Below are positions 1-7,728 of a DNA stretch of 8,971 bases, piece after piece (the first letter of the stretch is position 1; every line of letters begins with the position of its first letter). Both the position numbers and the translations under genes were made by a program. The notes under the pieces are model-generated. The model worked only from the letters and a program-made list of their open reading frames with translations. It was not told the origin of the DNA and did no database searches. Source of the stretch: Legionella sp. (lineage in GTDB: Bacteria > Pseudomonadota > Gammaproteobacteria > Legionellales > Legionellaceae); NCBI GenBank assembly GCA_004297865.1, contig SCSO01000404.1:1-8971 (forward strand), given 5' to 3'.

Positions 1-107
1 CTAGTGAGCTGGTTAAGTTAATCAGTGCACAACGGAACTTCCAAGCGAACGCCCAAACTATTCGTACGGGTGATGCGATTACGCAAACGATTATTAATAT
101 TCGTTAG
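1..107 (+). CDS. flgE: Flagellar hook protein FlgE, C-terminal end (partial)
   Basis: Only the last 34 codons are present, read from base 3 to the TAG at 105-107. The peptide contains LVKLISAQRNFQANAQTI and ends in TIINIR. This is the C-terminal helix shared by the axial rod/hook family, with the conserved Q-R-x-F/Y-x-x-N/T-A-x-x-I pattern and the final part that packs with the N-terminal helix in the hook lumen. FlgE polymerises into the universal joint between rod and filament. The position directly before flgF fits the usual flgBCDEFGHIJKL order. FlgF and FlgG end similarly, but both follow intact, which leaves FlgE as the best reading. The stop codon overlaps the flgF ribosome-binding site. 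Confidence 0.9.
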   Translation, partial: SELVKLISAQRNFQANAQTIRTGDAITQTIINIR

Positions 108-110
108 GAG
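106..110 (+). promoter_or_regulatory. flgF ribosome-binding site overlapping the flgE stop
   Basis: AGGAG shares its first two bases with the TAG stop of flgE and lies 6 bases before the flgF ATG. Ribosomes ending flgE therefore occupy the flgF initiation site, which suggests translational coupling (inference). Confidence 0.8.
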
Positions 111-116
111 TAAGTC

Positions 117-860
117 ATGGATCCTATTTTATATAGTGCGATCTCTGGTGGAGGTAATGACTTTAAAAGACAAGAGATTAGTGCCAATAATTTGGCGAAT
201 ATTAATACTCCTGGTTTTAAAGCAGATCTTTACAGTGCACAAAATATGCAAATGGATAATGGAGCTAAAAGTCTTAATGGCAACTCTTATAGCAAACAAC
301 AAGCGAATGGCATTGATTTGTCGCAAGGCAGCATTATGACCACAGGACGGGATTTAGATGTAGCCATTGACGGAAATGGATGGATAGCGGTGAAAGACAG
401 TCATGGCAAAGAAGCTTATACCCGTGGTGGGAGTTTACACATTGATGCAAATGGTCAATTAGTTACGGCTTCGGGTCGCGTAATCATAGGTGATGGCGGA
501 CCTATTTCCATACCACCTTCACGCTCAATAGAAATTGGTAATGATGGCACCATTTCGGTTTTACCTTTAGAGGGGGATATGACCGCCTTGGCTGTTTTAG
601 ATCGCATTAAATTGGTCGAGTTAGATAAAGCCAATGTTTATAAAACTGATGAAGGTTTAATGCAGGTGAAGGAAGGGAATGCAAAACCTGCTGCTTCAAC
701 AGTCAAAGTGGTTAATGGTGCTTTAGAGGCCAGTAACGTGAATGCCATTACGCAAATGGTAGGGATGATAAGTTCCGGTCGAGAGTTTGAAGCGCAGATG
801 AAGATCCTCTCTTCTGTGGATGATAACGGGCAGAAGCTGGCACAAGTATTGCACCAGTAG
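117..860 (+). CDS. flgF: Flagellar basal-body rod protein FlgF
   Basis: 247 residues, close to the roughly 250 of enteric FlgF. FlgF is a proximal-rod subunit exported by the flagellar type III system and assembled in the periplasm. The rod-family N-terminal signature ANNLANINTPGFKADL lies at about residues 23-38, and the C-terminal helix (SSGREFEAQMKIL, about 219-231) carries the second family motif. The central part includes the family pattern around LDVAIDGNGWIAV (80-92). There is no cleavable signal, as expected for axial proteins. The ATG has an AGGAG 6 bases upstream. FlgF and FlgG are paralogues; the immediately following gene matches FlgG better in its N-terminus, so this one is FlgF by both position and sequence. 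Confidence 0.95.
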   Translation: MDPILYSAISGGGNDFKRQEISANNLANINTPGFKADLYSAQNMQMDNGAKSLNGNSYSKQQANGIDLSQGSIMTTGRDLDVAIDGNGWIAVKDSHGKEAYTRGGSLHIDANGQLVTASGRVIIGDGGPISIPPSRSIEIGNDGTISVLPLEGDMTALAVLDRIKLVELDKANVYKTDEGLMQVKEGNAKPAASTVKVVNGALEASNVNAITQMVGMISSGREFEAQMKILSSVDDNGQKLAQVLHQ

Positions 861-894
861 TACATAATAATAAAAATAAGCGCAGGAGATTCCC

Positions 895-1680
895 ATGGAA
901 CCAGCATTATGGATTAGTAAGTCAGGGTTGGAAGCTCAAGATAAAAACATTGCTACTATCGCTAACAACTTGGCCAACGTCAACACAACTGGGTTCAAAA
1001 AAGATAGGGCGCAATTTGAAGATCTCATTTATCAAACTTTCCGTCAAGCCGGGACACAATCGTCGCAAAGTTCGCAAGTACCCACAGGGATTAACATGGG
1101 TACGGGAGTGCATTTAGTATCGACGGAAAAAATGTTTGCACAAGGTGGATTACAGACTACTCAAAATCCTTTAGATATCGCCATTGAAGGTCGTGGCTTT
1201 TTAACGGTGTTACTACCTGACGGTACGATGGCCTATAGCCGTGACGGTAGTTTAAAAACAGACAGTACTGGACAACTTGTTAATAATAACGGTTATCCCA
1301 TTCAACCTGCATTAACTATTCCTCCACAAACTCAAAGTATCACTATTGGTACTGATGGTTCGGTAAGTGCTACGATTGCTGGAACTACCACGCCCACGGT
1401 GATAGGAAATATTCAATTAGCCGATTTTATTAACCCTGCAGGTTTACAACCATTAGGACAAAACTTATTTGCTGAAACCGCTTCGAGTGGTGCGGCAACT
1501 ATCGATAATCCAGGAAATTCTGGTTTAGGACATATTCTACAAAGCAGTCTCGAATCTTCCAACGTTAACGTTGTAGAAGAGCTAGTAAACATGATTCAAG
1601 CTCAAAGAAGTTATGAGATTACTGCTAAGAGCATTCAGACAGTCGATAGCATGTTGCAATACTTAACGCAGACGGTTTAA
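895..1680 (+). CDS. flgG: Flagellar distal rod protein FlgG
   Basis: 261 residues, essentially the usual FlgG length (260 in Salmonella). FlgG forms the distal rod, the drive shaft passing through the P and L rings. The N-terminus MEPALWISKSGLEAQ matches the characteristic LW-x-x-K-x-GL-x-AQ start of FlgG, followed by ANNLANVNTTGFKKDRAQFE (23-42). The mid-region has QNPLDIAIEGRGFLTV (90-105), and the C-terminal helix reads VNMIQAQRSYEITAKSIQTV (231-250). AGGAG at 884-888 lies 6 bases before the ATG. The gap after flgF is 34 bases with no promoter or terminator that I can see, so the gene is part of the same transcript. Confidence 0.97.
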   Translation: MEPALWISKSGLEAQDKNIATIANNLANVNTTGFKKDRAQFEDLIYQTFRQAGTQSSQSSQVPTGINMGTGVHLVSTEKMFAQGGLQTTQNPLDIAIEGRGFLTVLLPDGTMAYSRDGSLKTDSTGQLVNNNGYPIQPALTIPPQTQSITIGTDGSVSATIAGTTTPTVIGNIQLADFINPAGLQPLGQNLFAETASSGAATIDNPGNSGLGHILQSSLESSNVNVVEELVNMIQAQRSYEITAKSIQTVDSMLQYLTQTV

Positions 1681-1693
1681 TGGGAAGAGAGTA

Positions 1694-2386
1694 ATGAAAT
1701 TACTTAAAGTCACACTAACAGGAATGGCCATTATGCTCTTGAGCGGATGCGAAGCTTTGCTTCCACCAGCTCCAGGACGTAATCCTGAATTTGCACCGAC
1801 TTATCCTGCAACTCCTGATCCTAAGGAGTTAAGAAAGGAGTCGGGTGCAATTTATAGTGCTGAAACAGTGCTTCCACTATTTGAAACACCTAGAGCGCGA
1901 CATGCTGGGGATATATTAACCATTTTCTTAGTAGAAAAAACAGACGCACAAAAAGCGGCTACGACCACTCAAACCAAAGAAGACACGCAAAAAGTGGTGA
2001 ACACGGCCTTCTTGGGTCGACCCATCGCTTTGGGTAGCGGCTACAGTATGGACTTTGATTTAAGTGATAAACGTAAATTTACTGGTGATGGACAATCCAA
2101 ACAAAACAACCGTTTAGATGGTAGCCTTTCTGTGACGGTATCCCGAGTATTACCTAATGGTAACTTAGTTATTCAAGGTGAGAAGTGGATCCGTATCAAT
2201 CAAGGGAATGAATTCGTACAAATTTCTGGAATTGTAAGACCACAAGACATTAAAGCGGATAACTCAGTGTCCTCGAACCGTGTAGCCAATGCTCGTATTT
2301 CTTACGGTGGCACAGGCCAAGTCAACAACACAAATGCTCAAGGTTGGCTAGCACGCTTCATGTGGGGTCCTTTATTCCCAACCTAA
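1694..2386 (+). CDS. flgH: Flagellar L-ring lipoprotein FlgH
   Basis: 230 residues (232 in Salmonella). FlgH is an outer-membrane lipoprotein that builds the L ring, the bushing where the rod crosses the outer membrane. A signal peptide with a lipobox LSGC ends at Cys19, the predicted lipidation site; Glu20 at +2 is not the Asp that favours inner-membrane retention, so outer-membrane sorting fits. Family motifs visible are RHAGDILTIFLVEKTDA (69-85), FTGDGQSKQNN (129-139), the core VLPNGNLVIQGEKWI (152-166) followed by ISGIVRPQDI (177-186), and the terminal GWLARFMWGPLFP. The ribosome-binding site is weak (GGGA at 1682-1685). The gene lies 13 bases after flgG and is followed by its partner ring gene flgI. 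Confidence 0.97.
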   Translation: MKLLKVTLTGMAIMLLSGCEALLPPAPGRNPEFAPTYPATPDPKELRKESGAIYSAETVLPLFETPRARHAGDILTIFLVEKTDAQKAATTTQTKEDTQKVVNTAFLGRPIALGSGYSMDFDLSDKRKFTGDGQSKQNNRLDGSLSVTVSRVLPNGNLVIQGEKWIRINQGNEFVQISGIVRPQDIKADNSVSSNRVANARISYGGTGQVNNTNAQGWLARFMWGPLFPT

Positions 2387-2400
2387 GTGATGAAATAACC

Positions 2401-2405
2401 AAGGA
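2401..2405 (+). promoter_or_regulatory. flgI ribosome-binding site (decides the start)
   Basis: AAGGA lies 7 bases before the ATG at 2413 but only 1 base before the in-frame ATG at 2407, so it supports 2413 as the true start. Confidence 0.75.
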
Positions 2406-2412
2406 AATGGTC

Positions 2413-3516
2413 ATGCGACGATTGTTAGTAATCACATGGATGTTAGCATTGCATCTGCTCCCAGGGCAGGTCACTGCAGAGCGCATTAAAGACGTGGCGA
2501 CCCTCTCAGGTGTGCGCACCAACCAGCTCATTGGTTACGGTTTAGTTGTTGGTCTTAATGGTACCGGAGATAAAAGCGGAACTCGTTATACCGAAGATAC
2601 TTTTGCGAATATGTTGACGCAATTAGGAATTAACATCCCTCCGGGTACTAAATTAAATTCTAAAAACACCGCTGCAGTGATGGTCACTAGCAGTTTGTCC
2701 TCGTTTATGAAAAAGGGACAAGCTATGGATGTCAATGTTTCATCCATTGGAGATTCTAAAAGTTTAAATGGCGGTACCTTATTAATGACTCCCTTAAAAG
2801 GGGCTGATGGACGCGTATACGCTATGGCTCAAGGTAACGTGGTTGTGTCTGGTGTCAGCGCATCGGGAAGTGATGGTTCTAGCGTCACGGTTAACGTGCC
2901 TAGTGGTGGTCGCATTCCTAATGGTGCCACTATTGAAGCCGATATTCCTAATCCTTTTTATTATTCTAAAAACTTAACCTTCAACTTACGTGCTCCTGAT
3001 TTTACTACAGCTAAACGCATGTCTGATGCCATCAATGAAATGATGGGGCCTAATACGGCTAGAGCTTTAGATGCTACTTCAGTGGTGATCACTGCGCCTA
3101 AACGTATGGCACAGCGCGTGGATTATGTGTCTGTGTTAGAAAACATTGAATTTAAACCGGCTGAACCTTTAGCGCGAATCATTATAAATTCACGCACAGG
3201 AACAGTGGTTATCTCTACAAACGTCATCGTGCGTTCTGCTGCAGTATCGCATGGTAATTTGGTGGTGAGTATTACGGAAACTCCAGTCATCAGCCAACCT
3301 AATGCCTTTGCAAATGGTAGAACGGTAGTGACCCAACAATCACAAGTGAACGTACAACAAAGTAACAACCATGCCTTCGTATTACCACCTGGTACTACTT
3401 TGAAAGATATTGTGAAAGGAATTAACGCAGTAGGCGCGACCCCAGCTGACGTCATTGCTATTCTTGACGCATTGCAGCAAGCAGGGGCATTGACCGCGAC
3501 ATTAATCGTGATCTAA
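2413..3516 (+). CDS. flgI: Flagellar P-ring protein FlgI
   Basis: 367 residues from this start (365 in Salmonella). FlgI is a periplasmic protein exported by Sec that forms the P ring around the distal rod in the peptidoglycan layer. The frame stays open back to a TTG at 2344 inside flgH, but starting at 2413 gives a normal signal peptide: MRR, a hydrophobic stretch LLVITWMLALHLL, and probable cleavage after VTA at residue 22. The mature protein then begins ERIKDVATLSGVRTNQLIGY, the classic FlgI N-terminus. Further family features are GLVVGLNGTGD, FANMLTQLGI and, near the C-terminus, LPPGTTLKDIVKGINAVGATP then DVIAILDALQQAGAL. The gap after flgH is 26 bases. Confidence 0.96.
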   Translation: MRRLLVITWMLALHLLPGQVTAERIKDVATLSGVRTNQLIGYGLVVGLNGTGDKSGTRYTEDTFANMLTQLGINIPPGTKLNSKNTAAVMVTSSLSSFMKKGQAMDVNVSSIGDSKSLNGGTLLMTPLKGADGRVYAMAQGNVVVSGVSASGSDGSSVTVNVPSGGRIPNGATIEADIPNPFYYSKNLTFNLRAPDFTTAKRMSDAINEMMGPNTARALDATSVVITAPKRMAQRVDYVSVLENIEFKPAEPLARIIINSRTGTVVISTNVIVRSAAVSHGNLVVSITETPVISQPNAFANGRTVVTQQSQVNVQQSNNHAFVLPPGTTLKDIVKGINAVGATPADVIAILDALQQAGALTATLIVI

Positions 3517-3526
3517 AGGTGAGAAA

Positions 3527-4429
3527 ATGACGGTCCCAACAATTGCTATTAACGATTTTCAGAACTTGAATGAGTTAAAAGTACAAGCCAAAGAAGACGC
3601 GCAAAAAGCTTTGCCTGCGGTAGCAAAGCAGTTTGAGGGTATTTTCTTACAAGCGATGATGAAAAGCATGCGCATGGGACAGCATTTTCTCGATGAATCT
3701 AGTCCTTTTAATAGTGAGCATCAACAAATGTTCCAAGACATGCTGGATGCGCAGTATGCTAATAATATTGCCGGATCAAGAGGTGTTGGTCTTGCAGAGA
3801 TGTTGGCAAAACAATTGGAAAAAACAGTACCTGGAGCAGTGAAGTCCTTGGAATCAGAAATTCCTTCGGTGAAATTGGCCTCCATGTCTGCGCCCGTAGT
3901 GAAAACTGCCGCGCAGGAAAAACATCAAGAATTTTCAAGTGTGGATGACTTCGTCAAATCCATTTGGCCTCTTGCTAAACAAGCGGCTTCAATGATTGGT
4001 TTGGATCCTAAAGTGTTGATGGCGCAAGCCGCCTTAGAAACGGGTTGGGGAAAATTCGTAACCAAAGATAAGGATGGTACGAGTTCTAATAATTTATTTA
4101 ACATTAAAACCGGTGCTGATAAAACCCATGACTCAGTCCAGGTTAAAACCACGGAATACATTGCCAATACGCCTTTAAAAGTGAATGATTCCTTTAGAAA
4201 GTATCCTTCTTTAGAACATAGTTTTCACGATTACATTTCTTTAATTAAGGGTAATGATCGCTATCAGCATGCTTTAGCTAGTACTAGCAATCCTATTGCC
4301 TATGTCAATGAACTTAACAAAGCCGGATATGCCACCGACCCGCGTTACGGTAGCAAAATTTTATCCATTTATAACAGTGATGAATTGAATCAGGCAATAC
4401 AACGTTGCGGTCTTGCAACCGAGAGTTGA
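3527..4429 (+). CDS. flgJ: FlgJ: rod cap and peptidoglycan hydrolase
   Basis: 300 residues (316 in Salmonella), the two-domain form. Residues about 28-100 are the rod-binding domain (VAKQFEGIFLQAMMKSMR, then a helix ending GVGLAEMLAKQLEK), which caps the growing rod. A linker at about 100-135 leads to a glycoside hydrolase family 73 glucosaminidase-like domain (about 140-290). Its active-site region reads AQAALETGWGK, with Glu171 in the position of the catalytic acid, followed by the family motif GTSSNNLFNIK (184-194), then FRKYPSLEHSFHDYI (223-237) and the closing YATDPRYGSKI. It cuts peptidoglycan locally so the rod can pass. The start follows AAGGTGAG overlapping the flgI stop. All expected key motifs are present, so it should be active (inference). 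Confidence 0.97.
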   Translation: MTVPTIAINDFQNLNELKVQAKEDAQKALPAVAKQFEGIFLQAMMKSMRMGQHFLDESSPFNSEHQQMFQDMLDAQYANNIAGSRGVGLAEMLAKQLEKTVPGAVKSLESEIPSVKLASMSAPVVKTAAQEKHQEFSSVDDFVKSIWPLAKQAASMIGLDPKVLMAQAALETGWGKFVTKDKDGTSSNNLFNIKTGADKTHDSVQVKTTEYIANTPLKVNDSFRKYPSLEHSFHDYISLIKGNDRYQHALASTSNPIAYVNELNKAGYATDPRYGSKILSIYNSDELNQAIQRCGLATES

Positions 4430-4437
4430 ACCGTGAC

Positions 4438-4448
4438 GGCATTTTGCC
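4438..4448 (+). repeat. Small inverted repeat in the flgJ-flgK gap
   Basis: GGCA (4438-4441) and TGCC (4445-4448) can pair around a 3-base loop, ending 4 bases before the AGGAG of flgK. A second stem, GTTGC/GCAAC (4404-4408 with 4415-4419), lies in the last codons of flgJ. Neither is followed by a T-run, so these are not intrinsic terminators. A role in mRNA processing or flgK translation is only a possibility. Confidence 0.35.
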
Positions 4449-4466
4449 ATTTAGGAGCTAGATAAC

Positions 4467-6410
4467 ATGTCAATACTTAATGTGGCGAACTCAGGGCTGA
4501 ATGCCTTTCAGAGAGCACTGAGTGTGACGGGTAACAACATCGCCAATGCGACGACGCAGGGTTACTCACGTCAAACCGTGCAATTTATGCCAAATCTTTC
4601 ACAAAGATATGCGGGCTCTTATATTGGAACAGGGGTTTCCGTCGCTTCGATTTTACGTAATAGTGACCAATTTGCGCGTATGCAAGTACGTAATACTTTG
4701 ACTGCTCGATCCCAATATGAGGTGTTTTTTCAGCAAGCGGGACAAATTGATAAATTGTTATCACAAGGTGAGACGACGCTATCTACCTCCATGCAATCTT
4801 TCTTTGATGGCATCAATCAATTAAACAATGCTCCAGAAAGTATTTCAGCACGAAATGTCTTTTTGCAACAAAGTCAGTTGCTAGTGAATCAATTTCAATC
4901 CTTGCAGCATCATTTAGATGAGTATCAGCATAATTCCAAAGTACAAATTTCCGAAGCCGTTGCTCAGGTGAATCAAATCACTAAAGACATTGCCGCTGTG
5001 AATAAGCAATTATTAGGTAATCCTAATGCCTCGAATTTATTAGATCAACGGGATGAGTTATTAAGACAATTGTCGCAATTCGTTGAAGTTTCCTCTATCG
5101 ATCAAAGTGATGGGACACTCACTGTATCTATTGCCAATGGGGAATCCCTAGTCACCGGGCCTGCACAACGTGATTTAGCAGTTTCCAGTCAAGGAAATGG
5201 TTTAACCACAACAATATTAGTGGGCACAGGTGCTGGACAAATCGATATCACTAAAAAATTAACCAGTGGAAAATTAGGTGGTTTATTGCAATACGAAACG
5301 GATGTGATTGGACAAAGCAGTCAATTGATTGGACAAATGGCTATCGGTCTTGCGCAAAAATTTAATACCCAACATCAATTAGGTATGGATTTAAATAGTC
5401 AGGTAGGCAAGGCCTTTTTTACCGATTACAACACGACCCAAAAGCAACTTAATCGAGCCTTTTCTATGTCTACTAATACTGGAACTGGCGTGCTGTCTGT
5501 CAATATTTCAGACATTGCCCAAACCCAATTATCCGATTATGAATTAGTAGTCACTGATACTGCTACGAACGAAGTGCGTTTATTACGTAAATCGGATGGC
5601 AGTACTAGTATTCTAAATTGGGCGAGCTCACCTCCAGCACCTCCGGCAGGGCAATTGGTGATTGATGGGATGACGATTAACGTAGATGATATTAGCAATT
5701 TATCAAATAATGACCGATTTATTTTAGCACCTACCCGCGGCGCTGCCCGAGATTTGGCTTTACAAATAAGTGATATTCGTGAGATTGCTTTGGCTGCACC
5801 AGTTAAAACGGATGCTTCATTAAATAATACCGGAAGTGGCAAAATTTCATTGGGTACGATCTTTAATACGACCGGGATTAATAAGCAATATCGCATCGAT
5901 TTTATCTCTGCAACCCAATATAACTTAGTCAACCTCACCGACAGTACTAGCACAGGTCCTATTACCTTTACCCCAGATAGCAACAATACCTTGAGTATTC
6001 CAGATTCATCGTCTCCCGCGTACACCATAATTTTAGCTGGCGTTCCTAAGACAGGAGATCAGTTTACTGCTGAGTATAATATTGGTGGGACCGGCGATAA
6101 CCGCAATGGTTTGAGTTTATCATTAACGCAACAGAGCAAAATGTTTAGCAATAGTTCGGAAACCATTTTTGATCGTTATTCTAATTTGTTATCACAAGTG
6201 GGAAGTCAAACTTATCAGGCTAAGATGCGATTGGATTCAGCCGAAATTTTACATCAGCAGGCGGAGGATTTTCAGGACAGCAAAAGTGGCGTGAATTTGG
6301 ATGAAGAGGCTGGCGATTTACTCCGCTTTAAACAAGCTTATGAAGCTGCGGGTAAATTGTTGCAAGTAGCTAATCAAATGATGAATATTTTATTTGAAGT
6401 GATGAGGTGA
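4467..6410 (+). CDS. flgK: Flagellar hook-filament junction protein 1 FlgK (HAP1)
   Basis: 647 residues, about 95 longer than the Salmonella protein (553). FlgK is the first junction layer between hook and filament; it is exported by the flagellar type III system and needed for filament attachment. The N-terminus SILNVANSGLNAFQRAL, followed by GNNIANATTQGYSRQTV (22-38), is the axial-protein signature in its FlgK form. The region LLDQRDELLRQLSQFVEV (191-208) is the family's conserved core. The C-terminus GVNLDEEAGDLLRFKQAYEA (608-627), ending in NQMMNILFEVMR, is the FlgK disordered/helical end. The extra length lies in two similar beta-rich modules at about 340-440 and 456-552, each ending in a G-x-x-x-x-x-GD/ND-x-F pattern. 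AGGAG at 4453-4457 sits 9 bases before the ATG. Confidence 0.97.
   Translation: MSILNVANSGLNAFQRALSVTGNNIANATTQGYSRQTVQFMPNLSQRYAGSYIGTGVSVASILRNSDQFARMQVRNTLTARSQYEVFFQQAGQIDKLLSQGETTLSTSMQSFFDGINQLNNAPESISARNVFLQQSQLLVNQFQSLQHHLDEYQHNSKVQISEAVAQVNQITKDIAAVNKQLLGNPNASNLLDQRDELLRQLSQFVEVSSIDQSDGTLTVSIANGESLVTGPAQRDLAVSSQGNGLTTTILVGTGAGQIDITKKLTSGKLGGLLQYETDVIGQSSQLIGQMAIGLAQKFNTQHQLGMDLNSQVGKAFFTDYNTTQKQLNRAFSMSTNTGTGVLSVNISDIAQTQLSDYELVVTDTATNEVRLLRKSDGSTSILNWASSPPAPPAGQLVIDGMTINVDDISNLSNNDRFILAPTRGAARDLALQISDIREIALAAPVKTDASLNNTGSGKISLGTIFNTTGINKQYRIDFISATQYNLVNLTDSTSTGPITFTPDSNNTLSIPDSSSPAYTIILAGVPKTGDQFTAEYNIGGTGDNRNGLSLSLTQQSKMFSNSSETIFDRYSNLLSQVGSQTYQAKMRLDSAEILHQQAEDFQDSKSGVNLDEEAGDLLRFKQAYEAAGKLLQVANQMMNILFEVMR
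6404..6407 (+). promoter_or_regulatory. flgL ribosome-binding site inside the flgK end (decides the start)
   Basis: GAGG lies 5 bases before the ATG at 6413 and within the last codons of flgK. An in-frame GTG at 6407 overlaps this site and has no good site of its own upstream, so 6413 is preferred. Confidence 0.7.
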
Positions 6411-6412
6411 TC

Positions 6413-7645
6413 ATGCGTATTTCAACGAGCCAAATTTATGAGCGTGCTTTAAATAATTTGCTTACGCAACAAACTCGAGCGACGAAGTTGCAAACACAAT
6501 TGGCTAGTGGGCTGAGAGTGCAAACGCCTTCAGATGATCCTATTGCGGCTGCGCAAATTGAGTTAATGAATCAACGAGTAAGTTCTGCTGAATCCTTACA
6601 AAAAAATCGTGAGGCGGTAGAAAATGCGCTAAAGATTGAAGAAGCTGCTTTGAGTGATATGGTTTCTACATTGCAACGTTTACGGGAAATGCAGATACAA
6701 GCGGGAAGTGGCGTTCTCTCTGAAGCAGATCGACATTCATTGGCTACTGAAGCACAAAGTTTATTAAAACAATTACAAGATCAGGCTAATGCCAAAGACA
6801 ATTATGGTTATTATATGTTCAGTGGCGGCAGGAGTTCTAGCCCTGCAATCACTTTAGATAATAATGGCGCGTTTGTTTACAACGGTGATGGTAACCAACG
6901 TTTCCAAGCGGTGTCTGGTAATTTACAAATTGCTGCTAATGATACCGGCGATAATTTATTTATGCGTATTAAGAATGGAAATGGACGTTTTACAGTTACA
7001 GTACCTACTCCAAATGCAGGAACAGGCGTTGTGACTAGCGGAGAAGTGGTGAATGAAGGGGCCTATGTGGCAGACAACTATACTATTAGTTTTGCGAATA
7101 ACTCCCAAGGTAAATTAGTAGTCATGATCAGTGGTGCTACCAGTGGCAACGTGATTCCCCCTTCAGGTCTGACTGATGATGCACCCTTATATGAAGACGG
7201 CCGCGAAATTTCTTTTAATGGAATGAGTGTAACGGCGAGTGGTCAACCCGTAGCAGGCGATTCTTTTGCTTTAAATCCTGCGAAAAATGAGTCCTTATTT
7301 TCCACTGTTCAACGAATGATTGTAAATTTAAATAAACCGTTTAATTCAGCTGTTGATAAAGCTGCGACATTGACTGAGTATCATCAAGTTCTGGCACAAT
7401 TAGATGCTGCGCAATCTAATATATTGAATTATCAAGCGATAGTGGGTTCTCGGCTTACGCAATTAGATAGTGCAAATCAAACCAATAGTATTTTGATTGA
7501 TAGTAGTAAGGAAGTGCTAAAACAGCTTTCTGAAATTGATCCTGCTGTCGTAGCAACAAAATACAATGAACAATTGATTAATTTACAAGCCGCGCAACAA
7601 AGTTTTGTGAAGATTCAAGGCTTATCTATTTTTAATTTCATCTAG
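6413..7645 (+). CDS. flgL: Flagellar hook-filament junction protein 3 FlgL (HAP3)
   Basis: 410 residues, about 90 more than enteric FlgL (317). FlgL forms the second junction layer, on which flagellin polymerises. The N-terminus MRISTSQIYERAL is the near-invariant FlgL start and fixes the initiation codon. LASGLRVQTPSDDPIAAAQI (30-49) is the flagellin-family N-terminal motif, and the C-terminal helices (about 315-400: EYHQVLAQLDAAQSNILNYQ, GSRLTQLD, YNEQLINLQAAQQSF) are the flagellin-family C-domain. The extra length is a central beta-rich insert (about 203-290) that resembles the modules in FlgK. Only 2 bases separate the flgK stop from this ATG, so translation is probably coupled. It is the last flagellar gene in the window; no flagellin gene follows. 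Confidence 0.96.
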   Translation: MRISTSQIYERALNNLLTQQTRATKLQTQLASGLRVQTPSDDPIAAAQIELMNQRVSSAESLQKNREAVENALKIEEAALSDMVSTLQRLREMQIQAGSGVLSEADRHSLATEAQSLLKQLQDQANAKDNYGYYMFSGGRSSSPAITLDNNGAFVYNGDGNQRFQAVSGNLQIAANDTGDNLFMRIKNGNGRFTVTVPTPNAGTGVVTSGEVVNEGAYVADNYTISFANNSQGKLVVMISGATSGNVIPPSGLTDDAPLYEDGREISFNGMSVTASGQPVAGDSFALNPAKNESLFSTVQRMIVNLNKPFNSAVDKAATLTEYHQVLAQLDAAQSNILNYQAIVGSRLTQLDSANQTNSILIDSSKEVLKQLSEIDPAVVATKYNEQLINLQAAQQSFVKIQGLSIFNFI

Positions 7646-7663
7646 TTCTCTCACTCCACTCTC

Positions 7664-7713
7664 ATCCTGATTGTCGCGCAGCGCCAATCGGGATACTATA
7701 CCGTTCTTTTTTT
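7664..7713 (+). terminator. Probable Rho-independent terminator after flgL
   Basis: ATCCTGATTG (7664-7673) pairs with CAATCGGGAT (7685-7694) over 10 positions including one T-G wobble, and the loop can add GCG/CGC (7676-7678 with 7682-7684). A run of seven T (7707-7713) follows, but 12 bases separate it from the stem, which is more than usual. A weaker alternative stem CGG/CCG (7689-7691 with 7701-7703) would sit next to the T-run. The position right after the last operon gene supports termination or attenuation. Confidence 0.5.
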
Positions 7714-7728
7714 GCTAGGATATTTTTT

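Noticed and set aside
25..339. Open frame of 104 codons on + across the flgE-flgF junction
   Set aside because: It overlaps the confident flgE and flgF frames; its composition (rich in R, L, I, K) is typical of a shifted reading frame.
4430..4466. A separate late-class (sigma-28) promoter for flgKL
   Set aside because: No TAAA...GCCGATAA-like sequence is visible in the gap or the end of flgJ.
5537..6028. Open frame of 163 codons on - inside flgK
   Set aside because: It is antisense to a clearly coding FlgK region, with no ribosome-binding site or recognisable family, so it is a shadow frame.
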